Shown here one piece after another: positions 1-12,340 of a stretch of 64,000 nucleotides of DNA. The translations under genes were made by a program, and so were the position numbers. Under the pieces are notes generated by a model. That model ran no database searches and was not told the origin of the DNA. It saw only the letters and a program-made list of their open reading frames with translations. Source of the DNA: Pomacea canaliculata (lineage: Eukaryota > Mollusca > Gastropoda > Architaenioglossa > Ampullariidae); NCBI RefSeq assembly GCF_003073045.1, contig NC_037590.1, positions 40,602,751 through 40,666,750 on the forward strand, read 5' to 3'. Each line of letters opens with the position of its first letter. Position 1 is the stretch's first letter.

Positions 1-216
1 TATTACCAGCAGTATCACGAACTGGACTGCCTATACTTTAAATGTCTAAATTACTGTGCTCCTGATTATCTTTCCTCTTGCCTCACCATCCAGACACCAT
101 CCCACATTCTTCATTCAGTAGCTGCTACTCCATCTCTTCATAATATCAATGTGTTGTACAAGTCTCCTAAACTGAACTTAGTTATTTATTCATGTCCAAA
201 ATTATGTTACCACTGA
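1..216 (+). pseudogene. Open frame resembling the C-terminal tail of a non-LTR reverse transcriptase (remnant, uncertain)
   Basis: Frame 1 is open from the window edge to a TGA at 214-216, about 71 codons, and enters from outside the window. The stretch LDCLYFKCLNYCAPDYLSS followed by a T/P/S-rich piece resembles the pattern 'LLxKxLxxLAPxYLSxLL' found after the reverse transcriptase core in CR1-like and Jockey-like elements. The usual downstream 'WNxLP' block is absent, so it would be a decayed copy. It could instead be a chance open frame in AT-rich DNA. The family assignment is inference from motif shape only. Confidence 0.25.
183..190 (-). promoter_or_regulatory. Candidate poly(A) signal for the FAM234-like gene
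   Basis: An AATAAA hexamer lies on the minus strand about 535 bp beyond the stop codon, giving a 3' UTR of ordinary size. The 216-723 stretch between is AT-rich with no convincing exon. The assignment rests on the hexamer and position only. Confidence 0.3.
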
Positions 217-723
217 AATGGTAGAAACTATTTATTTACAAAACACACATCATATGTACAAGATGATTTACAGGATGATTTCAACCTGTTTGCCATCATG
301 TTCAACAGACAAAAACCAGCAAGCAACAGCACCATTTAATGGGGTTAGATACCACAGTTCATTTAGGATTAACATAATTTTGACTAACCCTGTATATCTC
401 TAAAAATCTAAATAGATATTCCCCAATTAAAAAGAATGTAGTCTGTAAATAGCATTTCATTTTTTTGTAATATACTGTTGGTAAAAATTAAAACATTGGT
501 TGTAACAAAATTAAGGCCTAGTTCTTGATGAACAGGCACCAATCTTGACCAAAAGACTAATTCAAAACTGAACTCTTTCAATAGTTCTCAACATTTTCTT
601 CAATATACAGTATAAAGATGTACCCAACAGCCAAACATTCCTAGTCAAATGGGTAACACCTCAGATTCCGTATAATGAAGAAGTTGTAAGGCCACATCCT
701 AACACCAATCAACCACTGAAAAT

Positions 724-3700
724 TTAACAGACCTGTCTTTCTGGACTGATGCTAGCCTGTAGTGGTGGTGCACTGGTGGCTATGCTGGAAACTCCAGAGC
801 GTTGGCGCCCCAAGACAGAAATAAGAAACAGATCCCCATGTTGTTTTCTTCTAAGGGAAAGAGGTAATGCCATCTGGAGATGCCTGCCCACTGTTGACCA
901 CAACACACTGCCATCCTTGCCATCTACAATATATACCTAAATAAAACATAAGACTGAATGTTTTTGAAAATAATTTACATGAGTTTTTCTAAATTTATGG
1001 AAGTGCAAAATTTCTATTTAATTTATATACTTATTTAGCACAGACTGTGTGACTAGAGTAAGAAATGTCATTTCTACTACAAAACACTTTGCTTGTATTG
1101 TTTCAATAATCAGTTTTTCATCAAATTCCACCAAAGGAAGGCAATAGCATGAAAAGGCCTTTTATTGATTTAAATAAACAGACTTAGTTCAGAAACAGAA
1201 CATCTGTATTCTTTGAGATTAAGCATCAAATACCATCATTACTCAAGTATGACTTTCACATAAAATACAGGCACAAAAGAGAAATTATACAGAAGTATTA
1301 AAAAAATATCAAGAACATTTGAAAAAAGAGCACTAAGTGGAAAAAATTCTTGAAATGAAGGCAAAGCAAGAGAAAGATTGAGAAACATCTGCTCACCACA
1401 CTGTAGTTTTGCTTTGACCCGCTTCCCTGTCTCCACTCAACCATGAAATCTAGCACACTATCATCATTAAAGAATCCTGGTGCAGGAACACTGGAAAATA
1501 CAGAATAAAATAATTTCTTAATTTTTAAGCACATCAAAATTTTATGACCATCATAAAACAAATCAACAACAGGAGAGTTTCTAGTAACCAAAATATAACA
1601 AGTAACCAAACTTTTGTTTGCTTTGAGGACCGGCCTATGGCATGACAGATGGTAGGAAAAGGTGTGTGCAATATTTATTACATTTCTAAGCCACTTGGCA
1701 AGATGTTTGTGGCAGTTGAATTGATGTCATCTGCAGTCAACATGTTGTGGATAAGTTTATAAATATAAAATATAATATATATTCCTACCCGAAATTCTCC
1801 ATATTTTGGAACTTCTTGTTCCACACTGGCTGCAGTGACTGCCCATCGAAAAGGATCAGATTTCCCTCTAAAGCTGACATGAGGACATCTTCTACTCCAT
1901 CACCAGTCACGTCTGCTAGGACTGGTGGCACCACAACACCTTTCTTTTTGCCACTGTTTTCAAAATACACAGCCTCCTTTATGACACTATGAATTTTAAA
2001 TTCAAAAGCTACTCAGAAGTAATCCAGGACTGGTAAGATCTAACCTTAACTACTGTTAACAATAATCTGAAGAGTATGCTCAGCTTTCCCCATACTCATC
2101 TTCAGTGACCTCTACATCCCTCTATCCCCAGCTCTAGGAAATCCTGTCAACACATAACTGGTTACATTAAAATTAATTGATGAGACACCTGTCAGACATA
2201 TTACTTCACCAAAGTAACCACTGATATGTTGGTACTCCAATCAAAGAGAATACCAAGAGCAACCACTGTTATATGCGAGATTGAAGTCATGCCACACCCC
2301 TTTTAGACGAGTAAATGTCGCCAGATTCAGGCATGCCGCGCCTTTGTTCTGATGATCATGTACTGGCAACAGACACACACATACGCAAAATCAGACACAC
2401 TAATCAACTTTGCTGATACCCGTAGAAGGAGGGAATGGTCACAGATACATTCAGGTGAGTGTGGCTTCACTTTTCCCCCTCTTCACTTTCCCTCCCCGGT
2501 CTTGGTATCCTCTTTGCTCCAATGAGGTTAACTTGCCAGAGCTACAAATCTTTGACAAGTCATGGATGTCACTAAGCCACTACAATAAACAGTTCTCAAC
2601 AACCAAAATGAACAGCTACAGTGAAGTAGCTTCTGCTTGAAGTGATGGTGCAACTTAAACACATACCTGAACAATATGTGAAGAGAGTTTGCACCTTTGG
2701 GGATGCCAAGAAGCCAGTCATATCTGCTGCCATTGGTGCCAGGCACTGATAGAGTGGTATTGCTTCCCATGATATTGTGATGCAGGTCTGGGTAGGATAT
2801 CACCATAAAGTCTCCTGCAAAAATGGCAGGAGTGAGGATCAACAGTTCAGTCAGCTTCTCTGCAATGTGCTTTAAAGTTCTCTGGTACACAAGATGAAAT
2901 CCAATAATACACTTCCAAAACTTTAAGAAGCTGAACATTCTGTAAGTGCAGTTAAACTATTTAGCCACCAGAAGCAGCACATTTCTGTAGTAAAGTCCCC
3001 AACTTTGACCATCTCTCTTGCAATGTGTTTATTTAAGTCCTCTGGCATAAAACAAGAAATCTACTGATACTTTTCGGACATGGTAACAAAAATGAAGCTT
3101 CTGGATTTAACCTATTTTGAAAGCAGCAGCTGATCTTTCTGTGCTATTAAATTTTGAGACAGCCACAATAAAATGAAATATAACCTTCACAATCTTAAAA
3201 GGCGTATGATCTGGACTGCAATAGAACAGCTTTTTTCACCTGCAGTTGTCTCCCCACCACTACCAAGAAAAAAGTAGAGGGAGCCATCAGCTGTGCGGTA
3301 AGCTTGAGGACTGAGGAAAGTTTCCTTCTCTTGTGGCAGTTCCATATACTTGCCCAAAGGTCTGCCAGTGGCACCCGATAGAAATATAATCCGACCTGCT
3401 TTCTGGTCATAATTCTGGAAATAAAAGCAGCTTGACAGTCTCAGGACATTATAAGTGGTTTCTTCAGACAAGCTCATTGATTCTCAAATCATGCTCCTGA
3501 TTAACACAGTCTAATGACAACCATTTTGAAGTGAATAAAAGAAATTTCATAGGTAAAAGCTAGTTCTTAATTTTATAAGTAAGCTTTATTGCTCTTTCAA
3601 ATGACTGCTACATTCTATTATTCTGCAGATATTCAGACACCCGATTACACAGGAATGAATGCACTGTCATAGGTTTAATTCATGTCTGCTCATCCCCATC

Positions 3701-6700
3701 CTCAAAACTGTTATTACCAAGTCATAATGAAATGACATATGCATGAATAGTAATCACACCAAAACTGTCTGCTATTATCAAGTCAGAATGAAAAGAAGTA
3801 TGGATGAATAGCAAATGCATGACCTGCTCAGAAGTAGTTTGCCAAGCCAAAATGGCATGTTTCCTTTAAATTTTCATTCTCTTCTGAAGTATAAAATGAG
3901 TTTAGAATAAAATAGTTGAGCCCACGAAAAAAAGGCTTTAAAAACAGGACCTTGATTAATAACACGATAGTTTTAAATGTGATAGATAACCTTGGAATCT
4001 TCCCTGGGATCACCTCCGTGAGAGATAATTAGATCGACCACACCATCTCCATCCACATCAGGTATGCCACTAGCACGAAACACACTCATGGATGGCACCA
4101 AGTGCCCTGCCCACATTGCATCTTCAGCATCAGTCACCCAAAGGATTTTTCCTAGAAAATATGGAAGAACCAGGTGACAAACATAAAAATAAGCTTAAAA
4201 ACATTTTACAAACTTTCAATTTATGTACAGTAATGCACAGACAAATATTTCATGATTATTTTACAGGTGGATGCAAATAGTCAAGTGGTTAGAGCGTTGG
4301 TGACCTAACCCAGAGACTGATTCAACATTTGTGTGGGAAAGCCAGTTTCCCCCAGTCAACCCAACTATCAGAAACGGGTACCTGAGGCCATAGAAAGCTG
4401 TGAAAAGTAAGGCAGTGAGGAAGTGGAGAAGGGCAATACCCTAACAAAAAGCTTACCCCTAGAAAAGTGTGACTCATACCCTTATAACCAAAACAGTGCT
4501 TGGAAAAAGGGGAAAACTTTTATCCTTTACATTTTTCAGATGAAAATGTTTACTTGCACAACCTAGAATCCCTCCTGACAGCATATTGTTGATGAGTTTT
4601 CTAATGAGAATAATCATCATTTCTCAAACAAAATATAAAATGTTGATAGTCAACTCTCTTAATCAAACTTCATGCACTGTCAACCCACCCAGGCATCCTG
4701 CAGTGCCGATGACAGTTCTACGGCTGATGACTCTAATGGGGGTTTAAACTCTCTGAGGATGAGCTCATTTTCCTATAAGGATCACAACACAACAGCCCTC
4801 TTTAAACATAGGCAGCTACCAACCTGTGGCAAGGTCTATGGCCTGGATTGAGGCTTCATGCCCTGTCAAGATACAGTCCAGTTTACCATCACCATTGACA
4901 TCAACGTCCTGACAGTTGATAAAAAGCAAGTCTGAACGAAGCCATGTGCGCCACAGCTCCTTCATGTCATATCCACGTAGTGCCACAAGCCAGCTTGTGC
5001 AGGGGTACTCAAGCCCTAAACACATCCCAAATTTAAATGTTTTTAAAAAAAGCAAAACAAGCATTGCTCCTAATGGCTGTTTAGGGAAAATGATGGGAGA
5101 AACATTAAACAATAGCTATTAGCAAAATGGGAAAAAACATTAATTAAATAAAAAGGAACAACTGAAAATTAAATTGGGATAATTAAAACAAACTTTCCAA
5201 AATGAGTGAAATAGTCCTTCAAATGAAATAAGTAGTCTGAAACATCCTAAAACTTATTTTCTTGCTATAGAATTTTCCTATTTCATTCTGTTCAATGGTA
5301 TAAACTTTGTCTTAAATGGCGCATATAACATTAGAAAATAACATTATGACTAACCCAACTTTCTGCATGACTCATTCATGGTGTGGTCAACCAGCAAAGG
5401 CTGTATCCGCCTGAACTGTTCCTGCGAGGTCACACCCACCAAAACATCCTCCTGTTTATCACCATCAACATCAATCAACACTGGACTTGACTTTGATGCT
5501 AGTGAAAAAAAAAATCCATTTGTAGGGTTTGTAGGAAAAATTGGTTATGCAGGAATGAGAACTGGCTATAGAACAACAGGCTAAAACTTGGCTGAAATGT
5601 AAGATTCATGACTCATCAAAGTATTATCAAACTATCCAGTGTATTCTTCTTCCTGTTCCTAATCATCCCCAGTGGAGCATAGGGCTGCAACTAAACCACG
5701 CCATCAGACCCGGTTCTGGACGTCTCTTTCCAGCTGGGACCATGTTGTACCAGCTGCCTCCGCCTTGCTGTGGACCGATCTCCTCCATATCTGGGCTTCC
5801 CAACACTGCGCCTCTCCTGTAGTTTCCAGCCCAGAGCTTGTCTTGCTAAATTGTTGGCCGGCTTTTGCAAGATGTGACCGATCCAGCCCCGCTTAAGCCC
5901 CACTTACGCTTCTTGATGTCTTGGGTGGCAGGTTTTGGGTTGGTTCTCTTCCACAGGTCTGTATTGGATATCTTCTCGGGCCATCTGATGTTGAGGATGT
6001 GGTGCAGACATCTGTTAGTGAATGTCTGAATCTTCTTGGTGATGGTGTTTGTCACACACCATGTCTCAGATCCATATAGAAGGACTGACTTTACACTTGT
6101 GCTGAAGATGCAGTAAGCCAGTGTATTACCCCTATTATAATCAGGTTTTAGAAAAATGCAGGAAAAGCTTATTTTTGTGTAAACTACATTTTTAAGTTTT
6201 CAAATTTGTTACAGATGCAGATATATACACTCTAAAACAAATAAAACATAACAGAATCAAGAAGACAAAAACCTAGATGTCTTCATGTTTTAAATAAAAG
6301 AAGCAGTCTTTTAAACTTAGCATTGCAGCAAAGCCGACTTAAAACAAACTTACTGGCTTAGATGACTATAAGTACTGTGTTTTTACTGGAGCTGTTATTA
6401 AATGTTTTTTCCCTTTGTTTTTAGGGTTTGGAATTAGCAAGTACACAACAAATGTAAATGCATCTGCTAAATTAATGTATGCAAAGGTTTATACAGATAA
6501 GATACACTATAAATATAAGTTAATGTTTCTTGCATTCATCAAAATGGGTGTTACCATTGACAATAACTTATCGTGGTCCCAACACATCTCAACCACAAGT
6601 AAAAACATCTCCAAGAAAGTCTACCAGCTGTCAAGAATTAAATATTTCCTTGACACTCACACAAGAAAACTCTTCTATATCACCCACATCCAGTCAGTCA

Positions 6701-8722
6701 GTGACTATGCCTCCACCCTCTGGGACTCCGCTAGTGGAGCTTCCAAGAAATCTTTAGCTAGTGTTCAGAGGCGAGCAATCAAAGCCATTCTGCTAAAACT
6801 GAATGACTTCATCTCTCTAGGTGTCCTTCCTCTAAAAAAACAGACTTACATTTAGCAAATGCATTTTCATGTATAAAATACTGACGGGCAAACTATCGCC
6901 AAGACTCTCTCTCCTATTTTCCTCCAATAACTCTAGAACCTAATTCCCAAAACTGAATATCCCCTTTCCTAGACTAGACCTCTTCAAATCAAGTCTGAAA
7001 TTCTCGGGAAGCGTGCAATGGAACAGCCTCCCTCTCCATCTCAAGCAATTGAACTCCCTGAACTGCTTTAGACGCCATCTATCTAAATACTTTCAAGACA
7101 TATAGATGAGGCCTCTAGAGATTCCTCCCAACTCCAGGTGACCTTGTAAAATATATGCACATATCTTCTTAACCATCACCTTGTACATATCCACCCTTCT
7201 TTATGTTTACTACAATTTTTCTTATATAATGCTTAATTACTTCATTAATGTAGTTAATTTCCTTCCCTGTAAAGGGCGAGGGCTAAATGGAAAAAAGCAC
7301 TCTGTTGCTTATTTTACCCCTCGTAAATAAAGAATTGTCATTGTCATTGTCAAAAACTACATACATGCAAAAAATGCATGTGCACACATACACATACACA
7401 AAATGGGGTCTTACAGTTAGCATGGATAAAACAAAGATATTAGTATTTAAAAATGTTCTAAATTTAAAAAAAGGTTCTAAATTTAAAAATGTCCTCTGTC
7501 ATGCGGCATCACTAACTACTGTACTGCCCTTTACATCTTGTAAAGTGCATTGAGCTCACCTAAATGTGGGGAATGTGCTATATTAATCCTATTATTAATA
7601 TTATGTAGAGAAGGGGGGGGGGGGGATTTGGTGTTTTACGCCGTGCCAGCAACTGAGGCTATATTACGGCAAGGCAGCCAGCCCTGTAAACAGATGCCAC
7701 GTACAGAGAAAGAACAGCGTGCTCAAGACGAGAAATGAACTCTGGGCAGCCAACCTTCATTGTATTGGTGACAAGCGCTAACCGTTGCGCCACCGGACCG
7801 CTAGAGAAAGGGCACATAGAGATTTGTAAGTTGTATATCTAAAGGAAGGGATATTAAAAAGTACATTCCCTTAGGTGAATGTGGCAGATTACTTCTTGTA
7901 CCGCAATTCTAAGACTAGAGGTCCCTTAATCGAATCCCAAGTTTCAACCAAACTAGTATTAATTCTGAATGTGAGCAGAGTAAACATAAAAGCATGGAAG
8001 ACCTGTACCACTTTCTGTTGAAATCTCCTAAATATTTACCTCTACATAACAGATATATTCCACTTTTTTACCACTGATTCCCCTACCCCTTTTAAGCCCA
8101 CCGCCCAAGAATGTAAATGTCAGTGTAGTCTTTAAAGCTGTCCTATATATATATATGATTTAGAATGAGATCCATGACTATGTAAATAACACAAAGTTAT
8201 GCAGTGTAGAATATCCAAATCTTGTTTTACTATGTTGTAGAGCCCTTAATAAAAAAATGATGTTTATGTACCCTATATTGATATGCATGTAGACAGCGAC
8301 CAAACAGCTTTCCAAAAACTGAAACAAATATAACACCATATAGAAAAATAAGGAAAACTTTCATACTCACTTGAGTCATTATAGAAGATCATCCAGTCTC
8401 CATAAGGACTGAAGTTAATGCTGTGCACCCTTCCAGCATTGAAGGAAGAGCTCAGAATGTGGAATGCCACAGCACCTGCCATACCAGCAACCACCACACA
8501 CACAACCACTATTGTCAGTATCATGCATCTTTTCCGCCCCTTTCCCATGGCATAGCGTACTGCTTGGTCTGACTGACTTGAACTAATGTTCCTCATTTCC
8601 ACAGTGTCAGAACCTCTACCAGCACTGGATTTTCCCAGTTCCTGTGACTGGTGTATATCATCCTCATCATCACTTGGCACAGTCTGTGGCAAGGGTGCAT
8701 ACTGCACGACCTTCTTGCTCAT
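724..8722 (-). CDS. FAM234: FAM234-like type II membrane protein with FG-GAP/integrin-alpha-type repeats (9 coding exons, 558 aa)
   Basis: Coding exons read on the minus strand: 8722-8371, 5498-5355, 5015-4824, 4151-3991, 3414-3240, 2814-2667, 1986-1789, 1490-1397, 936-724. All junctions are GT-AG and in phase; total 1677 nt. Residues 1-67 are a hydrophilic, acidic cytosolic tail (SDDEDD at 17-22). Residues about 68-90 form one transmembrane helix preceded by KGRKR, and the rest is predicted extracellular. Calcium-loop-like DxDxDG motifs recur: DVDGDKQED, DVNGDGKLD, DVDGDGVVD and DVTGDGVED, typical of FG-GAP beta-propeller blades. Length matches FAM234A/B (about 550-620 aa), whose function is poorly known. 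The data do not separate the A-like from the B-like paralogue. The acceptor for the seventh exon was chosen at the CATAG before 1986 because only that keeps phase. The last codons before the TAA at 724 could also be a weak donor, so the extreme C-terminus is less certain. Confidence 0.88.
4276..4500 (+). mobile_element. tRNA-derived SINE (intronic)
   Basis: The copy begins with a tRNA-like A box (TCAAGTGGTTAGAGCGTTGG). About 35 bp further on comes a B-box-like AGACTGATTCAAC, the spacing of a pol III internal promoter. The body beyond (GGGAAAGCCAGTTTCCCCC...) is unrelated to the other SINE family in the window. It sits in the intron between the third and fourth coding exons of the FAM234-like gene. 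The 3' boundary is approximate. Confidence 0.6.
5669..6125 (-). mobile_element. 3' end of a non-LTR retrotransposon (RTE-like reverse transcriptase C-terminus), decayed
   Basis: The minus strand first encodes SVKSVLLYGSETW, then KIQTFTNRCLHHILNIRW with SNTDLWKRT, then after a frame change GWIGHILQKPANNLARQAL. This order (YGSETW, INKIQTFxNRCLRRIL, NxDLWxRT, WxGHxLRKPxxNxxRQAL) is the standard C-terminal signature of a widespread invertebrate LINE group usually classed near RTE. At least one frameshift shows it is dead. It lies in the large first coding intron of the FAM234-like gene, in the same orientation as the host transcript. Confidence 0.75.
6415..7352 (+). mobile_element. CR1/L2-like non-LTR retrotransposon, truncated, with (TTGTCA)n tail
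   Basis: On the plus strand GVTIDNNLSWSQHI, then KVYQLSRIKYFLDTHTRKLF, SDYASTLWDSAS and SVQRRAIKAIL reproduce the post-YxDD part of CR1-like reverse transcriptases (LGVxIDxxLxWxxHI ... YGxxVWxxxS ... xxRRAAR). After a stop at 6853 similarity continues as QWNSLPLHLKQLNSLNCFRRHL in another frame. The 3' end is AATTGTCATTGTCATTGTC at 7333-7352, a short terminal microsatellite of the kind that ends CR1/L2-clade elements. It is antisense to the host gene and inactive. Confidence 0.75.
7400..7600 (+). mobile_element. Second LINE fragment: RT motif plus CR1/L2-type 3' tail
   Basis: At 7404-7457 the plus strand reads WGLTVSMDKTKILVFKN, a match to the conserved 'WGLxVNxxKTKxMVF' block after the catalytic YxDD motif. 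By 7540-7600 the sequence has jumped to TGTAAAGTGCATTGAGC...GTGCTATATTAAT(CCTATTATTA), the terminal consensus of many CR1/L2-like elements. The two pieces probably come from separate insertions or a large internal deletion. Confidence 0.55.
7612..7804 (-). mobile_element. Full-length tRNA-derived SINE, family with GGCTGGCTGCCTT...GGCGTAAAACACC 3' domain
   Basis: On the minus strand it begins GGTCCGGTGGCGCAACGG with TTAGCG following, a clear tRNA-type A box. A degenerate B box comes next, then a conserved body containing CAGGGCTGGCTGCCTTGCCG and CACGGCGTAAAACACC, ending in a C/G-homopolymer junction. The same body recurs at 15055-15241 (full), 39203-39308 and 53275-53365 (3' parts only), which defines the family. 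It abuts the LINE tail ending at 7600. Confidence 0.75.
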
Positions 8723-8732
8723 TGTGTCAGCA
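8723..8732 (-). other. End of 5' UTR in the first coding exon of the FAM234-like gene
   Basis: On the minus strand a pyrimidine tract and CAG acceptor end at 8733. Ten untranslated bases then precede the ATG at 8722. The acceptor so close to the start codon implies an upstream non-coding exon. Confidence 0.7.
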
Positions 8733-10293
8733 CTGAAAAGGAGAGGGATTATATTTTTTGGTGTCATCTGTACAACCACTGCCGCCCTTCTAATTATGTT
8801 AAAAAAAGATGTCATAAAGATGCTATGTTAAAAAAGAATAAATGAGCATACACACTTCAGGATGAAAGATGAATCTTATGTATAATTCAAAGTGAACATA
8901 ACTGCTTTATAATATTTCTCAAGAAAATATAATTATATATTTATCTATCTATTGCAACATTCTCACATCAAGAAAAGACACAAAATCTGAGAACATCTGT
9001 ATAAATTTTGTGAATACTTTGTTTTTTATATGTATTTTTTTCAATAAAATGTAACAAAGGATGTTTTATTAAAAGTTTTAGGATAATAATTACTTGGCAA
9101 CAGTGTCTATTTCCTTCAAAGAGGTTTGCTTTAAATACATCCTACACTGGTTTTTTAAAAAAACTAGTAAAAACAAGATTTCACTGAAGTATCATCTTAC
9201 CCAAACCAAAGACCTAGAATTTTTCAAATTTCAGAAAATATTGACAACATTTATAAACTATAGAAATAAATACCTTACTGAAACAATCAACTTAACAGCT
9301 TGTTAATGGTTTTGCTTAACATACCAATGTCTTTGCTTGTCCAGTGTTGTTTGTTTGACATCCATTTCTCAAGCAGATTTATTTAGCAGCAGCTAACTGC
9401 ACACTTCCTCTAATGCACTTTTTACCTCACATACCTCCATGCCAGGCATGCTAAAAATCACTGGCAATACCAACAGGTACACTAGACCAGTAGTTCATGC
9501 ATTAACATAAGGAAAACAATTTTATAGCCAATTCACACTGTCCAACTTGTTAAAACTCTACCATGTGGCGCATGAAAAAGCGGTATATGGATGAAATGTA
9601 TCCAGACTGTAATTAAATATTTTTTGGGTATTTATAAGTTTGCTAATTATAAGTCTTTGCATTTTCCATAGCATCAAAGGGGTGCCAGTGTATCACTATT
9701 ACCATGGTTAAACATATTTATATATTTTGTCTGAACATGAAAAGTATATGTAATTATCTAGTTTGTTTATATTCTGATATCGATTATTGACATAAATTAA
9801 TCATCACTAATGCCAGTGGTCTGACTATAAAAGCAAAGGCATTTAAATGACAGCTGAGCTTGATGTTACCTCACCATGTTTACTGAACATGAGTCACTTA
9901 AAAAACGAAAAGGGAAAGATGCACAGATTAAATAAGCAAAGTTGGAACATCTGATGACAAATTACCTTTTTTGTTCTCAAATAGTCCAAACTGTACAAAC
10001 AACGCTACAGCCCGCTCAAACCAAAATGATATTTAAAGCCTTAGGCGAAACACGACAAACTGCGCAGTGTGAATGAGGCACAACATTTAAAAGGCAAAGC
10101 TATTTTACTGGCATCCCACTGTCTCGTGTACCACCAGTTAGCTGTAAGAATTTTCTGCTCAACAGTTTGTAATAAATGATGATGATGGTGGTGGTGGTCA
10201 AGCTTGTTTTACCAGAGTATCGGCAGCCTTCAAAGGCTGGGCTTCAAGACTTCATTGTTAAGAATTAGATTAAGAAAATGCGTCAGAAATTAC
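8733..10293 (-). other. Probable first intron of the FAM234-like gene
   Basis: About 1.56 kb of AT-rich DNA between the acceptor at 8733 and a good donor (CAG then GTAATT on the minus strand) at 10293. No protein-like frame, RNA gene or clear repeat was seen beyond short A/T tracts. Confidence 0.5.
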
Positions 10294-10430
10294 CTGTTAA
10301 ACGAGCTGATCAAGAATCACTGGTTCAGTTCTACGTTTCCCTTTTAGTTTCTGTGCTCCCTGCTTCCGTGAACTTGTCGTTTGCGTGCGTCTGCTACCGA
10401 CTGGCGACAGTCAAACGATGAGCAGCTCAG
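10294..10430 (-). promoter_or_regulatory. Putative non-coding first exon and promoter of the FAM234-like gene
   Basis: The stretch just upstream of a consensus donor at 10293 is richer in CpG than the surrounding AT-rich DNA (e.g. the 'cgtttgcgtgcgtctgctaccg' segment). It is the only good 5' donor seen on the minus strand upstream of the coding exons. No TATA box is evident. The right boundary is a guess. Confidence 0.4.
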
Positions 10431-12340
10431 TTCTGATTTCCGTATATCTATGAAGTATATTATTATCGCATAACAGGTTTATTCTAATCGAAGTCTGGGG
10501 CTCGGAAGATGTTTAAGGAACTGAAACTGTTTAAGAAAATAAGACATCCTACTAAAGATAATAAAAATAATAAAGCGTTTCTTATCGTGTTAACGGTCAC
10601 TTATATCCTGTCGCCAGCTTCGTCTGCTCGTCTCTTGCACTTATCTCCCTTGAGCCCTTGAGTTATTTCCCTGCTCGCGTGCGTGTGTGCGTATGTGTGT
10701 TGTTGCAGGTATTTGCATTAGTTTTGTTCACTAACCAGATATAAGCCAGCCTAGCCAGGGCTATTATTTTTATATTTTTCTTTGTATCCTTGTGATGTAG
10801 TTTCTATACCCTATCTAGAATTACATTTAGCAAGTTCTGTATTATTTACATGCGCTGTTGTACGAGAGATTGAGTTCTGCGGTAGGGTGAGACCATGCAC
10901 ACAACTTAGTGGCACACAAGTCACCTGTGCTATTATTTTTTTTTTTCGTCGTGTGTACTAAACAATTTAAATGTCACTATCACGAAACGGTGCTTAGCTA
11001 TGTATAGTTATACGTCTGTCGACGACCCACGTACAGAGCCCGATCTGTCGCTTAGCTTTTATCCAATTGTGAGCGAAATGTTAAAGTCATTATATGTACA
11101 ATTTAAGGTGCTGTAATCACCCAAAATTGAGTAAAGGGTATTCGAAAATTCTGTCACAAAAACTGCTAACGGAAGTGCGTAATCTGTATGTATGTGGGAG
11201 AGAGAGACTGAAAGATTTGAATGTATAAATATTACGTGTCTTTATGTGTGTGCTCGCTATAGTCGGGGCATGCACACAGAGAGAAACGCGTGGTTTTTTG
11301 TTTTCCGTTTTTTTTTTTTTTTTTTTTTTTTTGTTGTTTTGTTTTTTTTTTTGTTCAGGGGCAATAATATTATATGACCGTTTATATGTGTATGTGCACA
11401 AATAGATGTGCGTGCATCCTAATATGTGTGAGAGGGACAATTAATATGCATTGCGTGTGTGGTGTTGATGGTGGTTGAGATGTAGCCTGTATGCGGTTTT
11501 TTTTTTTTTAGGTTTCTTTAGGACGAAAGTAAAAGATTGAGAATCGTTCCTGTAGGGTTCGGATCGATTGACTCGTAGTAAGAGGTCTTGGTGGCTTCAA
11601 GGTGTCGTTGCTTTTGATGCTGGTGTTTTCCCTCCACAGTAGTCGACAGACGTGCCTATCTCAATGTCACTGCTCCTCACTCCCCGGCAAAAATAATCCA
11701 TTAAACCATTGGTGAAAGATGAGAGTTCTCCCACCAGGGGCTATTGACTTTTTATTCATAGATTCTGAAGTCATATGGCGGCAACTATACAATGTAAGAC
11801 GATTTTCTCCTGTGTCTATTTGCTTCCCGTCCATATAACCACCTCTAGACCATAGACTGTGTACGAAGCATGGAGACACCACCATACAAGAACCCTTTTG
11901 GCAAAATCAGACAAACGTATGTGGTTTTGTCATGTGACCTACACAACACACCAGGATCATAATTCGGGGCGTCCCTAGAGGATGCTGACACCCGTGTGAA
12001 CAGAGGAAAAACTGACTAGCGAACCTTTCTAAGCTGGACCTACTAAAATTGCTGCTGCTCAGCAACGGCCACTTTATATACCCATGTCAGCTGCTGCATT
12101 CAAGTCCCCAGAGCGACCTTTACAAGTTAAAGCAATAAATTGACTGAAACTTAACAGCTACCTGTGAAGTATAAGCTCCAGCACCTCCAGTAATTGATAA
12201 TGGTCCCTGTAGTCATTCAAATTGTGGTGTAGTTCTGAGAGATACCTTTTTAATTCTCTCTTCTTTCATCTGTACGTCACCACGATGCCTTTCTCGTCCC
12301 CTTCAAAATGACAGGTCAGGTAGAAACAAACAGACGAACA
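10431..12340. other. Gene-free stretch, low-complexity rich
   Basis: No credible coding frame. The segment contains a T homopolymer block (11309-11352), a shorter one near 11497-11509, and GT-rich microsatellite-like runs. The apparent lysine-rich minus-strand frame near 11.1-11.4 kb is only the poly(T) read backwards. Confidence 0.5.
11309..11352. repeat. Poly(T)/poly(A) tract
   Basis: Almost pure T for about 44 bases with a few G interruptions. It may be the poly(A) tail of a minus-strand retroelement, but no element body is recognisable beside it. Confidence 0.8.

Noticed and set aside
11117..11440. Lysine-rich 107-codon minus-strand frame
   Set aside because: It is the 11.3-kb poly(T) tract read backwards as poly-Lys; no homology or splice context.
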